NCBI RefSeq assembly: GCF_023650955.1 | Contig: NZ_CP098039.1 | Span: 1,364,001-1,428,000 of the forward strand | DNA from: Thermosynechococcus sp. HN-54 | Lineage (GTDB): Bacteria; Cyanobacteriota; Cyanobacteriia; Thermosynechococcales; Thermosynechococcaceae | Direction of reading: 5' to 3' | DNA length: 64,000 bases | Shown here: in pieces, positions 8,673 through 17,785 of the stretch | Layout of the letters: the number at the start of each line of letters is the position of its first letter | Position numbering within the stretch: position 1 is the first letter of the stretch | The notes under the pieces: model-generated | Told to the model about the DNA's origin: nothing | What the model saw: only the letters and a program-made list of their open reading frames with translations | The model's database searches: none | Position numbers and translations under genes: made by a program

Positions 8673-10282
8673 CGCTGGTGCCCCAGCACCCGAAAGACCT
8701 CCTGTTGCTCAAAGAGTTCAACAAGATCGGGATTAATCTTAAATTCCTTGGCCTCCTGCCACAGAATCTCTAAGGCTGCATCCACGGGTAGGCTCTTTTT
8801 GTAGGGGCGATCTTTGGCCGTGAGGGCATCGTAAATATCCGCGATCGCCAGCATCTGGGTTTGCAAAGGAATCTCCGCCACCCCAATGCCGCGGGGGTAG
8901 CCACTGCCATTCAAGCGCTCATGGTGACCATAGGCAATGATCGGTACATTTTTCAGATGGGGTGTCCAAGGAATGCGGGAGAGAAATTGGTACGTGTGGG
9001 TGACATGGGCTTCAATGATCCGCCGCTCCTGTTGGGTGAGGTTCCCTCGCCGTACCAAGAGTTGTTCGAGTTCGCTGGCCGTAATTAAGGGATAGAGTTC
9101 GCCATCAGTTCCGCGATAATAAAATTGGGTTAATTCCTGAAGGCGGGCAAGGGGGTCTTGATCCAGAATTTGTGGCTCATTGGCCTGCTCCAACAACTGC
9201 CAGTAAGCTTCTAGGGTCAGAAGTTGTTGTTGTAGTTCTTGATCGAGATGCCGCAAAAAGGCACAGTCGTGACAAGCTTGCTCGGAACCATGGGGGGTGT
9301 GGGGATGGCACAGGAGATAGTTCACCTTAGCTTGCGCCGTCTCCATTTCTAAGGTGCGGCGAACGAGGGCAAAGCGCTGGCGAATCACCTCTAGTTGTTC
9401 GGGGAAGATTTTCTTTTGCTTGTTGAGAATGGCTTCGGGGACAGCCACCTTGCCAAAGTCATGGAGCAGGGCGGCATAGCGGATTTCCTGTAGCTGGCGA
9501 TCGCTAAAGGACACCTGCTGAAATGGCCCCCTAGAGGTTGCACTGGTGATCTCGGCAAGGCGCACTGTTAGAGCTGCCACCCGTTCCGAATGCCCCGCGG
9601 TTGTTGGATCCCGTGCCTCAATGGCCTGAACTGAAGCCGTGACAAATCCCTCAAAGAGCTGTTCAATACTTTTGAGGAGATGGTTGCGCTCGATAATCAC
9701 AGCAGCTTGACTGGCCAGGGATCGCACAATATGTTCTTCCCAAGGGCTATAGGGCTGCGTGAGAGCCACAGTAGTTTCTGGCGTCAGCAGTGCGTCGGGC
9801 GATCGCTTGCGATTAATGAGTTGCAGAACCCCAATCACCTCACCACTGACGTTTTGCATCGGTACCACCAGCACCGAGCAGGTTCGATAATTCAAAGCTA
9901 CATCGAAGGAGCGATTGAATTGGTACAGCTCGCTTCCCGCTAGGGCATAGACATCGGGAATATTCAGGGATTCTCCCGTGAGGGCGGCATAGCCCACCAA
10001 ACTATCAGGGGTGAGGGGGAGTGTATAGTCCTCTACCTGCTCAGGGAGAGCCACGCTCTCGTTTTGAGCCGCCTTGAATTCAAGAACCGCGGCTTCCCGC
10101 TGCACCAGAAAAATCGTGCCGGCATCGCTAGCCGTAATCTGGCGACTTTTGGTGAGGATCAGGTGCAGCAGCTCCTCTAGGGATTGAGTGGCAGAGAGGG
10201 CGATGCCAATTTCTAAAAGCTGATCGACGAGCGTTGCCCCATTTTGCCTAAGAATGGCTCGTTCAAGGGGACTAGTAATCAT
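8669..10282 (-). CDS. GAF / HD-GYP domain phosphodiesterase-type signalling protein
   Basis: 537 residues. A GAF domain (about 15-195) opens with LLEIGIALSATQSLEELL. An HD-GYP domain (about 215-525) has HSERVAALTVRLAEI, LLHDFGKVAVPEAILNKQK, and HHERLNGSGYPRG followed by IADIYDALTAKDRPYK. HD-GYP proteins hydrolyse cyclic di-GMP to pGpG or GMP with a bi- or trinuclear iron centre. An insert of roughly 110 residues lies between the HD and GYP parts and contains the Cys/His cluster CHPHTPHGSEQACHDC, which could bind metal. The gene lies 61 bases downstream of nadK in the same direction as the kai cluster. Confidence 0.88.
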   Translation of the reverse strand: MITSPLERAILRQNGATLVDQLLEIGIALSATQSLEELLHLILTKSRQITASDAGTIFLVQREAAVLEFKAAQNESVALPEQVEDYTLPLTPDSLVGYAALTGESLNIPDVYALAGSELYQFNRSFDVALNYRTCSVLVVPMQNVSGEVIGVLQLINRKRSPDALLTPETTVALTQPYSPWEEHIVRSLASQAAVIIERNHLLKSIEQLFEGFVTASVQAIEARDPTTAGHSERVAALTVRLAEITSATSRGPFQQVSFSDRQLQEIRYAALLHDFGKVAVPEAILNKQKKIFPEQLEVIRQRFALVRRTLEMETAQAKVNYLLCHPHTPHGSEQACHDCAFLRHLDQELQQQLLTLEAYWQLLEQANEPQILDQDPLARLQELTQFYYRGTDGELYPLITASELEQLLVRRGNLTQQERRIIEAHVTHTYQFLSRIPWTPHLKNVPIIAYGHHERLNGSGYPRGIGVAEIPLQTQMLAIADIYDALTAKDRPYKKSLPVDAALEILWQEAKEFKINPDLVELFEQQEVFRVLGHQR

Positions 10283-10343
10283 AGCAAACGCTCCTTTAGG
10301 AATGCCCCCATTATAGATACCGCCTTAAATCCCCTTCTGTGAT

Positions 10344-11264
10344 CTAATTGCGGTGATTGTTGTGATAGGGAATACGTGCTCCTGCCCAAGCCAACTTCTC
10401 CCGCAGAGTCTGATAAAACGAGTAATGATCCCGCAGGATAATAAACCGGGCTTGACAATCGGCCATTGTCACTTGCACCCGCTGCCCCGGCCAAATGGAG
10501 GTGGCCAGTACGCCATCCATCCACAGTTTCGTATTGAGGCTGTGATCATCCAGCGGCCAAATGCTGACTGAAGAGCGCGCCGGTAAGACAATGGGGCGGC
10601 TAGAAAGACTCAAGGGACAAATGGGGGTTACCACAAGCGCTTCCATCCCCGGATGCAAAATAGGGCCATTGGCTGCGACCGTATAGCAGGTAGAGCCGGT
10701 GGGGGTGGCTACCAGCAATCCATCGCCTTGGTACTGATCGACCACATCGCCATCAATTTCCATTTCCAATAGGGCGGTGATCATGCGATCGGCAGAGGCC
10801 GGCTTGATGCACATTTCGTTCAGGGCATAGTAGCGATCGCCCACCCCTTCAGGATGCAATTTTGATCCCTCAAACACTTGGGCTTGCAGCATCATTCGCT
10901 GTTGCATGGCGTACTCGTCCCGCTCGAGGCGATCCCAAACCGCCTCCATATCGCGAAATAGCTCCAGCGGCTCCGTCAAAAATCCCAAATGCCCCCCCAC
11001 ATTCACCGCCAAAATCGGAACCCCAGCCGCAGCGAGGTGCCGTGCCGCCGCTAAGGAGGTGCCGTCTCCCCCCAAGACCACGGCCAGATCAATCGGCTCT
11101 GTGACCGAAGCCATAAAGACAGGGTAGGGGTTGTCCTTAGGCCCACTCGGCCCCACGAGTACATTGGCACCCCGTTGCTGTAGCTGACGGGAAGCGCGAT
11201 CCGCCCATTCTTTGCTCTGGCGATCGCCCGCCTTGTGCACCACAATGACTTGGTTTAATTGCAT
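10344..11264 (-). CDS. nadK: NAD kinase
   Basis: A 306-residue NAD kinase (PpnK family) that phosphorylates NAD to NADP, controlling supply of the photosynthetic electron acceptor. Key motifs are VVLGGDGTSLAAARH (GGDG, substrate and catalysis), VNVGGHLGFLTE, ALNEMCIKPAS (NE motif), YQGDGLLVATPTGST, and NGPILHPGMEALVVTPICPLSLS. Length is normal. The ATG at 11264 is only 4 bases after the kaiC stop on the same strand, so translation is probably coupled to kaiC. Cyanobacteria usually have two NadK paralogues; which one this is cannot be told from the sequence alone. Confidence 0.95.
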   Translation of the reverse strand: MQLNQVIVVHKAGDRQSKEWADRASRQLQQRGANVLVGPSGPKDNPYPVFMASVTEPIDLAVVLGGDGTSLAAARHLAAAGVPILAVNVGGHLGFLTEPLELFRDMEAVWDRLERDEYAMQQRMMLQAQVFEGSKLHPEGVGDRYYALNEMCIKPASADRMITALLEMEIDGDVVDQYQGDGLLVATPTGSTCYTVAANGPILHPGMEALVVTPICPLSLSSRPIVLPARSSVSIWPLDDHSLNTKLWMDGVLATSIWPGQRVQVTMADCQARFIILRDHYSFYQTLREKLAWAGARIPYHNNHRN

Positions 11265-11268
11265 GGGG

Positions 11269-12825
11269 CTACTCGTTCCCTAGGTCTTGCATCCCCTTAG
11301 CAATTCGTGCCAACTCTGTTTTTTCATCCACCGAAATGCGGGTTGGGGTACCGCTGATAATGCCCTCAAAGTTGCGGAAAGAATCGCGAATTTCAGCGCC
11401 CTTCTCAGTGATCACATACTCTCGAATTCCCTTGTCGTGCCAAGAGCCACGCATCTTGAAGACGTTAATCGCCCGCGACATTTCACCGCGAATTTCCACA
11501 TACTGCAACAGCAAAATCGTGTCCGTAATCGTGGAAATATGGGACTCGGTAATTGAGTTTGACCCCATAAACTGATCCGTCGTGTTAGTGAAAAATCCGG
11601 TGATCTCCTCCTGTTTGGCAAATCCAGTGACCCCAATCACAAACTGACGGAAAGCATTATTGCTCACCCCCCGTGCCAAGGCAGACAGCGAGTCAATGGC
11701 CACCCGTGAGGGCTTAAAGTCAGCAATCTCAGATTTAATAATTTGCAGGTGATCCTCTAGCCCCGCTGACTCTGGGTAGGCACAAATAATCCGCAATAGA
11801 TCTCGCCGTTCTAGCTCCTCAAAATCAATTCCCCAGGAGGAGGCATTACGAGACAACTGTGCCCTTGACTCTTCATAGGCGAACAGCAGTGCCCGTTCCC
11901 CCTGTTGGCACCCCGTCTCCAAGAATTTGCTCACCAGCAGGGTCTTGCCAGTACCCGTTGCCCCTGTGGCCAAAATGATTGAATCCTTGAAGAAGCCGCC
12001 CCCACACATCTCGTCGAGGGTTTTGACCCCCGAAGACACCCGCACATTGGAAGAACGTTGGGTGAGACGCATGGCTCCCAAGGGAAAAATATTGATGCCA
12101 TTGTTGATCGTAAAGGGATATTCCCCCTTCATGTGGGTCGTCCCCCGCAGCTTGAGAATTTCCACGGTGCGCCGCCGCCGTTCCCCCTCAAGCACATTGC
12201 GTAAAATCACTACGTTATCGGAGACAAACTCCTCAACCCCAAAACGCGCCACTGGCCCATATTCATCGACCCGCTCCGTGGTCATAATTGTGGTTACGCC
12301 GAGCTGTTTGAGCCGAAAAGCCAAGCGAAAAATTTCCCGCCGCACCACCGAGGCGGCATCGTATTGCTGAAAGACGGCTGTGACTGAATCAATGGAAACG
12401 CGCGTTGCTTTGTATTTGCGAATCGCATATTGAATGCGCTCAATCAGCGCCGATAAGTCAAAATCGCCAGCCACCTCTTGACCATCAGGGTCTGGAGACG
12501 CATCGAGAATAAATAGCTTCCCTTGATCAATCAGGCTTTGCAGATTCCAGCCAAAGCTCAGGGCGTTTTTAATAATGTCTTGGGGGGACTCTTCAAAGGT
12601 AACAAATATCCCTGGCTCATTAAAAATCGTAATGCCATTGTAGAGGAACTGAACCGCAAAAAGGGTCTTCCCTGTGCCTGAAGTGCCGCTGACCAAGGTG
12701 GTACGTCCTTGAGGAAGTCCCCCATGACTGATGTCGTCAAATCCCTCAATCATCGTCGGGATTTTCTTTACTTCCGCAGGAGACTGCCCAGTTGCACTTA
12801 ACTGACTTTCAGGTAGGTTCGTCAT
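11269..12825 (-). CDS. kaiC: KaiC circadian clock ATPase/autokinase/autophosphatase
   Basis: 518 residues, two RecA-like domains. CI (about 1-247) has P-loop GTSGTGKT (47-54) and a catalytic Glu pair in FEESPQD. CII (about 261-518) has P-loop GATGTGKT and Glu pair YEESRAQ. The phosphorylation sites are Ser431 and Thr432 in SHISTITD (position counted from the C-terminus). CI ATP hydrolysis sets the period and CII autophosphorylation marks phase. The C-terminal tail that KaiA grips is present. The gene starts 76 bases after kaiB and is followed by nadK after 4 bases. Confidence 0.99.
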   Translation of the reverse strand: MTNLPESQLSATGQSPAEVKKIPTMIEGFDDISHGGLPQGRTTLVSGTSGTGKTLFAVQFLYNGITIFNEPGIFVTFEESPQDIIKNALSFGWNLQSLIDQGKLFILDASPDPDGQEVAGDFDLSALIERIQYAIRKYKATRVSIDSVTAVFQQYDAASVVRREIFRLAFRLKQLGVTTIMTTERVDEYGPVARFGVEEFVSDNVVILRNVLEGERRRRTVEILKLRGTTHMKGEYPFTINNGINIFPLGAMRLTQRSSNVRVSSGVKTLDEMCGGGFFKDSIILATGATGTGKTLLVSKFLETGCQQGERALLFAYEESRAQLSRNASSWGIDFEELERRDLLRIICAYPESAGLEDHLQIIKSEIADFKPSRVAIDSLSALARGVSNNAFRQFVIGVTGFAKQEEITGFFTNTTDQFMGSNSITESHISTITDTILLLQYVEIRGEMSRAINVFKMRGSWHDKGIREYVITEKGAEIRDSFRNFEGIISGTPTRISVDEKTELARIAKGMQDLGNE

Positions 12826-12901
12826 AGAAGATTTTTAGATTCAGTATTCTGCAAAAAATTCCAAAAGGTTATTCTAAACTGAGACACTCTAACCACTGCG
12901 T

Positions 12902-13228
12902 TTATTCCAAGCCTAGATCATCGTCGGACTGCTCACCAATTTCTTCATACAGCAAGTCCAAGCCAATGAGCACCTTCTCACGATTGGAGAGGTCACCAAT
13001 GATGCGACGTACGGGCGGCGGTAAGACTTTGGCGAGGGTGGGTGTGGCCAAAATTTTATCCTCCTCAGCCAGTTGTGGATTTTTGAGGACATCAATCACT
13101 TTAAGCGCATAGACTCCCTTAAATTCTTTTTCAAGGATGTTATTAAGCGTCTTCAGGGCACGCACGGAGTTGGCGGTGTTACCAGCAACGTACAACTTGA
13201 GAACGTAGGTTTTCCGCAGGGGAGCCAT
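12902..13228 (-). CDS. kaiB: KaiB circadian clock protein
   Basis: 108-residue thioredoxin-like, fold-switching protein that binds the KaiC CI ring at night, sequesters KaiA and recruits CikA/SasA. It starts [18 protein letters not shown] and contains [19 protein letters not shown] and an acidic tail ending DDDLGLE. The ATG at 13228 has a strong ribosome binding site (GGGAGGTG, 8-9 bases upstream) that overlaps the kaiA stop codon, so it is chosen over the in-frame start at 13273. Only 5 bases separate the kaiA stop from this ATG, unlike S. elongatus PCC 7942, where a kaiBC promoter lies between. Confidence 0.99.
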   Translation of the reverse strand: MAPLRKTYVLKLYVAGNTANSVRALKTLNNILEKEFKGVYALKVIDVLKNPQLAEEDKILATPTLAKVLPPPVRRIIGDLSNREKVLIGLDLLYEEIGEQSDDDLGLE

Positions 13229-13233
13229 CGGCG

Positions 13234-14085
13234 TTACACCTCCCGCGGAATCGAGCGACGATACATTTCGCACAGATGGGCGATGACATCAATGAGCGTC
13301 AGGCGATAATCCAGCAAAATGTCCTCACTGCGGCCTTCGAGTTTGAGTTGCTTCGAAAAATTATCCATGAGTTCAACGTGAATCTCTAGGACTTGGGAAA
13401 CAGAAATGTCTGCGAAGAACGCTTTACTAACAAATTCGTCAATATGCTCATTTACTTTGGCATCAGTGTTAAAGTACTCAAGGACAATGGTACGATAGAC
13501 TGAGCGCAATTCGTCGAGCAGTTTGCGCTTATCCGCAGGCGACATCCGCCGGAAGAAAAAGGCCGTATCTCGCTTGTAATACACGCCAAGGTAGCCAAGG
13601 CGCTCTTTTAATTTTTGGGACAGGCGGTGCTGGGGATCGACGTTGCTACTTTCCTTGAGCGCCGGCATGCGAAACATGACGTGGGGCGGCACGGCGCACC
13701 CCGGACAGAGCTTGACAAAGCCGGTAATGGCTTCCTCGATTTGATGGTTGAGTTGGTAAAGGTTATCTGTGGTCAGAATCACTTCGGCGATGTGGTAGTG
13801 GGGGCCAAGGGGGGGCGGGGATGGCGCAGCTGGAAAAATGAGGATGGCCGGTAGGAGGGTGGCGCTGTGGTGGAGGTACGTGATGATTTGCGGCGTACCC
13901 TCTCCCCATTCTAAAATTAAACAAGCGACGCTATTTCGCCGCTCCTCTAGGTAGTTACAAAACTCTCTCTCGGTGGAGAAGTAAACAAGTTCATCAATGT
14001 CGGAGTTGTGCAAACGGATTAGTTCTTGGCCGATAGCGGGCGAGTAAACTAAGCCACAAATTGTTAGTGCGGTTGACTGCGCCAC
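13234..14085 (-). CDS. kaiA: KaiA circadian clock protein
   Basis: 283 residues. The N-terminal pseudo-receiver (about 1-135) lacks the phospho-acceptor Asp and binds quinones in characterised orthologues. A linker leads to the C-terminal four-helix bundle (about 180-283: [20 protein letters not shown] ... [20 protein letters not shown]), which dimerises and pulls on the KaiC C-terminal tail to stimulate phosphorylation. Translation starts with GTG at 14085 (GTG GCG CAG TCA). It is full length, unlike the shortened KaiA of some filamentous strains. It is the first gene of the leftward kai cluster and diverges from a pseudokinase gene. Confidence 0.99.
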   Translation of the reverse strand: MAQSTALTICGLVYSPAIGQELIRLHNSDIDELVYFSTEREFCNYLEERRNSVACLILEWGEGTPQIITYLHHSATLLPAILIFPAAPSPPPLGPHYHIAEVILTTDNLYQLNHQIEEAITGFVKLCPGCAVPPHVMFRMPALKESSNVDPQHRLSQKLKERLGYLGVYYKRDTAFFFRRMSPADKRKLLDELRSVYRTIVLEYFNTDAKVNEHIDEFVSKAFFADISVSQVLEIHVELMDNFSKQLKLEGRSEDILLDYRLTLIDVIAHLCEMYRRSIPREV

Positions 14086-14111
14086 GTGCTTTCAGAACTT
14101 GGGTTTGCATC

Positions 14112-14127
14112 TGATAGCATCCTATCA
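14112..14127. promoter_or_regulatory. Inverted repeat in the kaiA / pseudokinase divergent promoter region
   Basis: TGATAG (14112-14117), CATC spacer, CTATCA (14122-14127): a perfect 6-bp dyad in the 112-base region between the divergent kaiA and the gene at 14198. It lies 27 bases upstream of the kaiA start. It could be a regulator site shared by both genes or overlap the kaiA -10 region. No known motif was assigned. Confidence 0.4.
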
Positions 14128-14197
14128 CTTTCACGCTGGTGGTGGCAGTGTTTTCTGAAGGTGTGTTGCCATTTCATTACAACTTTAGGAATACCCC

Positions 14198-16330
14198 ATG
14201 GATGCCCTCTCCCTAGCCGCTTTGACTGAACCTGCAATCACAGTGGGGGCAAGCCTCTCTCTAGGCAAGGTGTACCAGCGGTGGCAAGACACCTTTGCAG
14301 AGGTCATCGTCATTGTGGATGAACGGCAAAAACCTCTAGGGGTGGTGCAGGGCTGGCGGTTGGCCCTGAGTTTGACCCAGGAGGGGACATTGGCGGAGCT
14401 GCCTGTGGGAACGGTAGCGGCTTCTTGGCGATCGCCCGTGGTGGTGGTACCGGCAGGGTGGACGTTATTGCAGTTTCAGGTATGGTTACGTGGCCAACCG
14501 GAATTGCCGACCTATATTGCGCTCGTGGATGCGGAGGGCGGCTTTGTGGGACTGTTGGATCAGCGGCAGCTGCTTCATCACTGGGCGTCCCAACCTCCCA
14601 TGCCTTGGCTAGAGGTGATCGAACAATTGCCCTTGCCCCTACAAATTCAAAATGCCCAAGGGAGTGTCGTTTGGCAAAATCGGGCGTGGTCAGAACACCT
14701 CACGGACTTTTTGCCCTTGGTGCAGCCCCAGTTTGAGGGGATGAATTGTCAGGCGCTAGAGGGGCGATCGCCATGGCAGGTGTGTTCCTTGCCCTTGAAT
14801 TTAACCCCCTTTGATCGGGAGAGAGAAGAGGGAAATGTGGCAGTGGCCAGCGATCGCTATTGGTTATTTTTTGCCCAACAGCAACAAGAAACCAAGCCTA
14901 CAACTCCCACCCACTTGTACCAACTGCGCCTCCATCAGCAAAAGCGCCTTCTCCTGAGCTTAGGGCATGAACTCAAAAATCCCCTGACGGCGATTCTCGG
15001 CCTCACCCAACTGCTGTGGCAGCACCCCCTACCAGAGCAACAGGACTACCTTGCCCTCATCCAACGTAGCGGTTGGCAAATGAATCGCCTGATTCAAGCG
15101 TGGCAGGACTATACCCGTGCCCTCTGGCGAGAGTTGGAATTGCAATGGGAAACTGTAGAATTGGCGGGTTTATGGTTGCGATCGCAGGAATTGGCGGAGC
15201 ATCTCTACAATCTGACCCCGCCAGGTTGGCAGTGGCAATGGCAAATTGATCAGCCCTTGAGCCATGTGTACCTCTACGGCGATGCTCTGCGGCTACGGCA
15301 GATTCTTGCCCATCTCTTGGGGTGGCTGATGCTCTTTCCCAGCGATCGCTACGGATTGCGCTTGAGTCGCTGGCAAAATTGGCTGGCGCTGCAACTGTGG
15401 GAAGAGGGACATGGCATTCCCCTTAAGGATCACGATCGCCTGCTGCACGAATGCCTCGAGGACTACGCCGAAGTAACCATGGGGCTGATGCTTGCCCGCC
15501 AACTCTGTCGTCTCCACAATGGTGAGCTTTCCTTTATTGCCCAAGCTGACAGCTCTAGTGAATGGACAGTACTGCTGCCCTTTGCTGAGGAACTTCCCCC
15601 TGAATTACCCACTACGGCTCAATTGATCCTTTTGGTCAGTAATGATGCCACGTGGATCATGGACACGACTTCCGCATTGCGACGCAGTCACTACGGCTAT
15701 ATGGTCGCTCGCCATCCCCTTGAAGCCCTAGATAAGCTGGAGCAATTGCAACCCACGGCCATTGTCGTCCGCCCTGCCAGTAGTCTGATTTTGGCTGACG
15801 TGGTTGAGAGTCTGGCCACCAGCCCCTTCAGTGCGACTGTCCCATTGATCATCCTCTCCGATGAAGCCACTCCCTTGGGCTTGACCGGTTTTGTGCAACG
15901 GCTGCCCTTGAGTAGTCATCCCAGCCTGCTGATTGATGTCCTCGATCGCTGGTGTTTTCCACGACTGACTGCTCCAAGGGAAGAATCGACCTTTGAGCGT
16001 CCCCTCCTCAATCAAACGGTACTCCGCCTCGGCCTACTCCATGAAATTAGCCTGCCCCAACTGCGGCTCCTTGAAGCAGAAGACCTCGAACAGGCCGAAC
16101 TCTTGGTAGAGATTTGGCAGCCCGATGTTCTGATTTGGGATTTACCCGCTGACGAGGTCGCCCATCTGGAAAATCATCCCAAACTGCGAAAACTCCCCAT
16201 GATTACCTTGGCCGAAGATAGCAGCAGAGCCATTCATCAATTGGGAGATGTGGTGGTCTTTCCCTGCCTCAACCTTGCAGACTTAATGGATGTGGTGCTC
16301 CTTGCTGCAACCGTAAAAGCTCAAAGCTGA
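14198..16330 (+). CDS. CBS-PAS-histidine pseudokinase with two degenerate receiver domains
   Basis: 710 residues. Apparent order: two CBS motifs (about 1-130), PAS-like segment (about 140-230), HisKA (about 245-310, His257 in [15 protein letters not shown]), a HATPase-like region (about 340-465), then two receiver-like domains (about 470-590 and 600-710). The phospho-acceptor His is intact, but the ATP-binding lid is not: the N-box reads [10 protein letters not shown] without the Mg-binding Asn, G1 reads EEGHGI and G2 reads MGLMLARQL. Receiver 1 has Arg/Pro where the phosphorylated Asp should be (AIVVRPAS). It is probably a non-catalytic signalling scaffold. It diverges from kaiA across 112 bases, and an AGGA ribosome site precedes the ATG. 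Confidence 0.75.
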   Translation: MDALSLAALTEPAITVGASLSLGKVYQRWQDTFAEVIVIVDERQKPLGVVQGWRLALSLTQEGTLAELPVGTVAASWRSPVVVVPAGWTLLQFQVWLRGQPELPTYIALVDAEGGFVGLLDQRQLLHHWASQPPMPWLEVIEQLPLPLQIQNAQGSVVWQNRAWSEHLTDFLPLVQPQFEGMNCQALEGRSPWQVCSLPLNLTPFDREREEGNVAVASDRYWLFFAQQQQETKPTTPTHLYQLRLHQQKRLLLSLGHELKNPLTAILGLTQLLWQHPLPEQQDYLALIQRSGWQMNRLIQAWQDYTRALWRELELQWETVELAGLWLRSQELAEHLYNLTPPGWQWQWQIDQPLSHVYLYGDALRLRQILAHLLGWLMLFPSDRYGLRLSRWQNWLALQLWEEGHGIPLKDHDRLLHECLEDYAEVTMGLMLARQLCRLHNGELSFIAQADSSSEWTVLLPFAEELPPELPTTAQLILLVSNDATWIMDTTSALRRSHYGYMVARHPLEALDKLEQLQPTAIVVRPASSLILADVVESLATSPFSATVPLIILSDEATPLGLTGFVQRLPLSSHPSLLIDVLDRWCFPRLTAPREESTFERPLLNQTVLRLGLLHEISLPQLRLLEAEDLEQAELLVEIWQPDVLIWDLPADEVAHLENHPKLRKLPMITLAEDSSRAIHQLGDVVVFPCLNLADLMDVVLLAATVKAQS

Positions 16331-17619
16331 CTCAGCACTGTCCGCGCTGCCGCAATGGTGCGCTCAATATCGGCCTCCGTATGGGCAAGGGAGGTAAAGC
16401 CCGCTTCAAACTGGGATGGCGCAAGGTAAATTCCCTGCTCTAGCATGCCTCGATGAAAGGCCGCAAACTTTTTCAAATCCGACTGCTTGGCCTGCTCGTA
16501 GTTGGTCACTGGCCCTGCGGTGAAAAAGAGACCAAACATACCGCTGATGTGACCACCACAAACCTCGTGGCCAAACTCCCGTGCGGCGTCTAACAGTCCC
16601 TGTACCAGCTTGCCTGTGATTCGATCCAGTTGTTCGTAGCTGCCGGGGCGACTCAGAATTTCCAAGGTTTTGATGCCCGCTGTCATCGCCAAGGGATTAC
16701 CGGAGAGGGTGCCCGCTTGATATACAGGCCCTGCGGGTGCCACCAGTTTCATAATGTCAGCGCGACCGCCATAGGCTCCCACTGGTAAACCACCACCAAT
16801 CACTTTACCCAAGGTGGTCAAATCGGGAGTGACGCCAAATTTTTCCTGAGCACCGCCATAGGCAATGCGAAAGCCGGTCATCACTTCATCAAAGACCAAG
16901 AGGGCACCGTATTGCTGGGTGAGTTCCCGCAACCCTTCAAGAAAACCAGCATCCGGGGGAATAAAACCGGCATTGCCGACGACGGGTTCGAGGATGACGC
17001 CGGCAATCTCATCGGGATACTGTTCAAAGAGACGACTGACCGCTTCCAGATCGTTGTAGGGGGCGGTTAAGGTGGCGGCGGTGGTGGCTTTCGGCACGCC
17101 GGGGGAATCGGGCAATCCCAATGTGGCCACTCCTGAACCCGCCTTGACGAGGAACATATCGGCATGGCCGTGGTAGCAGCCTTCAAACTTGATCACTTTT
17201 TCCCGCTGGGTATAGGCACGCATCAACCGCAGCACTGCCATACAGGCCTCTGTCCCAGAATTGACAAAGCGCACCATTTCGACGCTGGGGACAGCGGCAA
17301 TCACCATTTCCGCCAAGATGTTCTCAAGGACGCAAGGAGCACCAAAGCTGGTTCCTTTTTCGAGGGCAGCATGGAGGGCTTCAATGACTTCGGGATGGGC
17401 ATGGCCGACGATCGCGGGTCCCCAAGACCCCACGTAGTCAATGTATTGGTTGCCGTCCACATCCCAAATGTGCGCCCCTTTGACGTGATCAAACACAATG
17501 GGTTGGCCGCCGACGGACTTGAAGGCACGCACGGGCGAACTGACGCCACCGGGCATGAGTTTTTGGGCAGCGGCAAAAATTTCTTGGGACTTTGTGGTTT
17601 GAAAAACGGTCGTGGTCAA
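16321..17619 (-). CDS. hemL: Glutamate-1-semialdehyde 2,1-aminomutase
   Basis: A 432-residue PLP enzyme that converts glutamate-1-semialdehyde to 5-aminolevulinate, the committed tetrapyrrole precursor for chlorophyll, haem and bilins. It is identified by [68 protein letters not shown] and [18 protein letters not shown], where Lys binds PLP. No ATG is available; several TTG codons are in frame. The TTG at 17619 is chosen because a GAGGGAG sequence lies about 6 bases upstream and the length then fits other cyanobacterial HemL. The longest form would start at 17634. The 3' end overlaps the pseudokinase gene by 10 bases. Confidence 0.96.
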   Translation of the reverse strand: MTTTVFQTTKSQEIFAAAQKLMPGGVSSPVRAFKSVGGQPIVFDHVKGAHIWDVDGNQYIDYVGSWGPAIVGHAHPEVIEALHAALEKGTSFGAPCVLENILAEMVIAAVPSVEMVRFVNSGTEACMAVLRLMRAYTQREKVIKFEGCYHGHADMFLVKAGSGVATLGLPDSPGVPKATTAATLTAPYNDLEAVSRLFEQYPDEIAGVILEPVVGNAGFIPPDAGFLEGLRELTQQYGALLVFDEVMTGFRIAYGGAQEKFGVTPDLTTLGKVIGGGLPVGAYGGRADIMKLVAPAGPVYQAGTLSGNPLAMTAGIKTLEILSRPGSYEQLDRITGKLVQGLLDAAREFGHEVCGGHISGMFGLFFTAGPVTNYEQAKQSDLKKFAAFHRGMLEQGIYLAPSQFEAGFTSLAHTEADIERTIAAARTVLSQL

Positions 17620-17785
17620 CGTCAACTCCCTCAAGCATTGGCGTGCTCAAAGTATTATAGGCAATTCCCTACCCCTTCCTCTAGAACTTCGCATGTTGCA
17701 ATTCTTTACAGTCTTGGTTGCCCATTTATGGCTTTTGGGAGAATAACACTGGGTTTTGTACCCACAGAACGGCTACCTCTGCAAG

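Noticed and set aside
12902-13273. KaiB as a 123-residue protein starting at 13273
   Set aside because: The extra 15 residues overlap kaiA and are not KaiB-like. The ATG at 13228 has a strong ribosome site and gives the known 108-residue length.
14198-16330. Annotation as CikA or SasA
   Set aside because: It lacks the CikA GAF domain and the SasA KaiB-like N-terminus, and the kinase domain looks inactive; only the receiver-type C-terminus resembles CikA.
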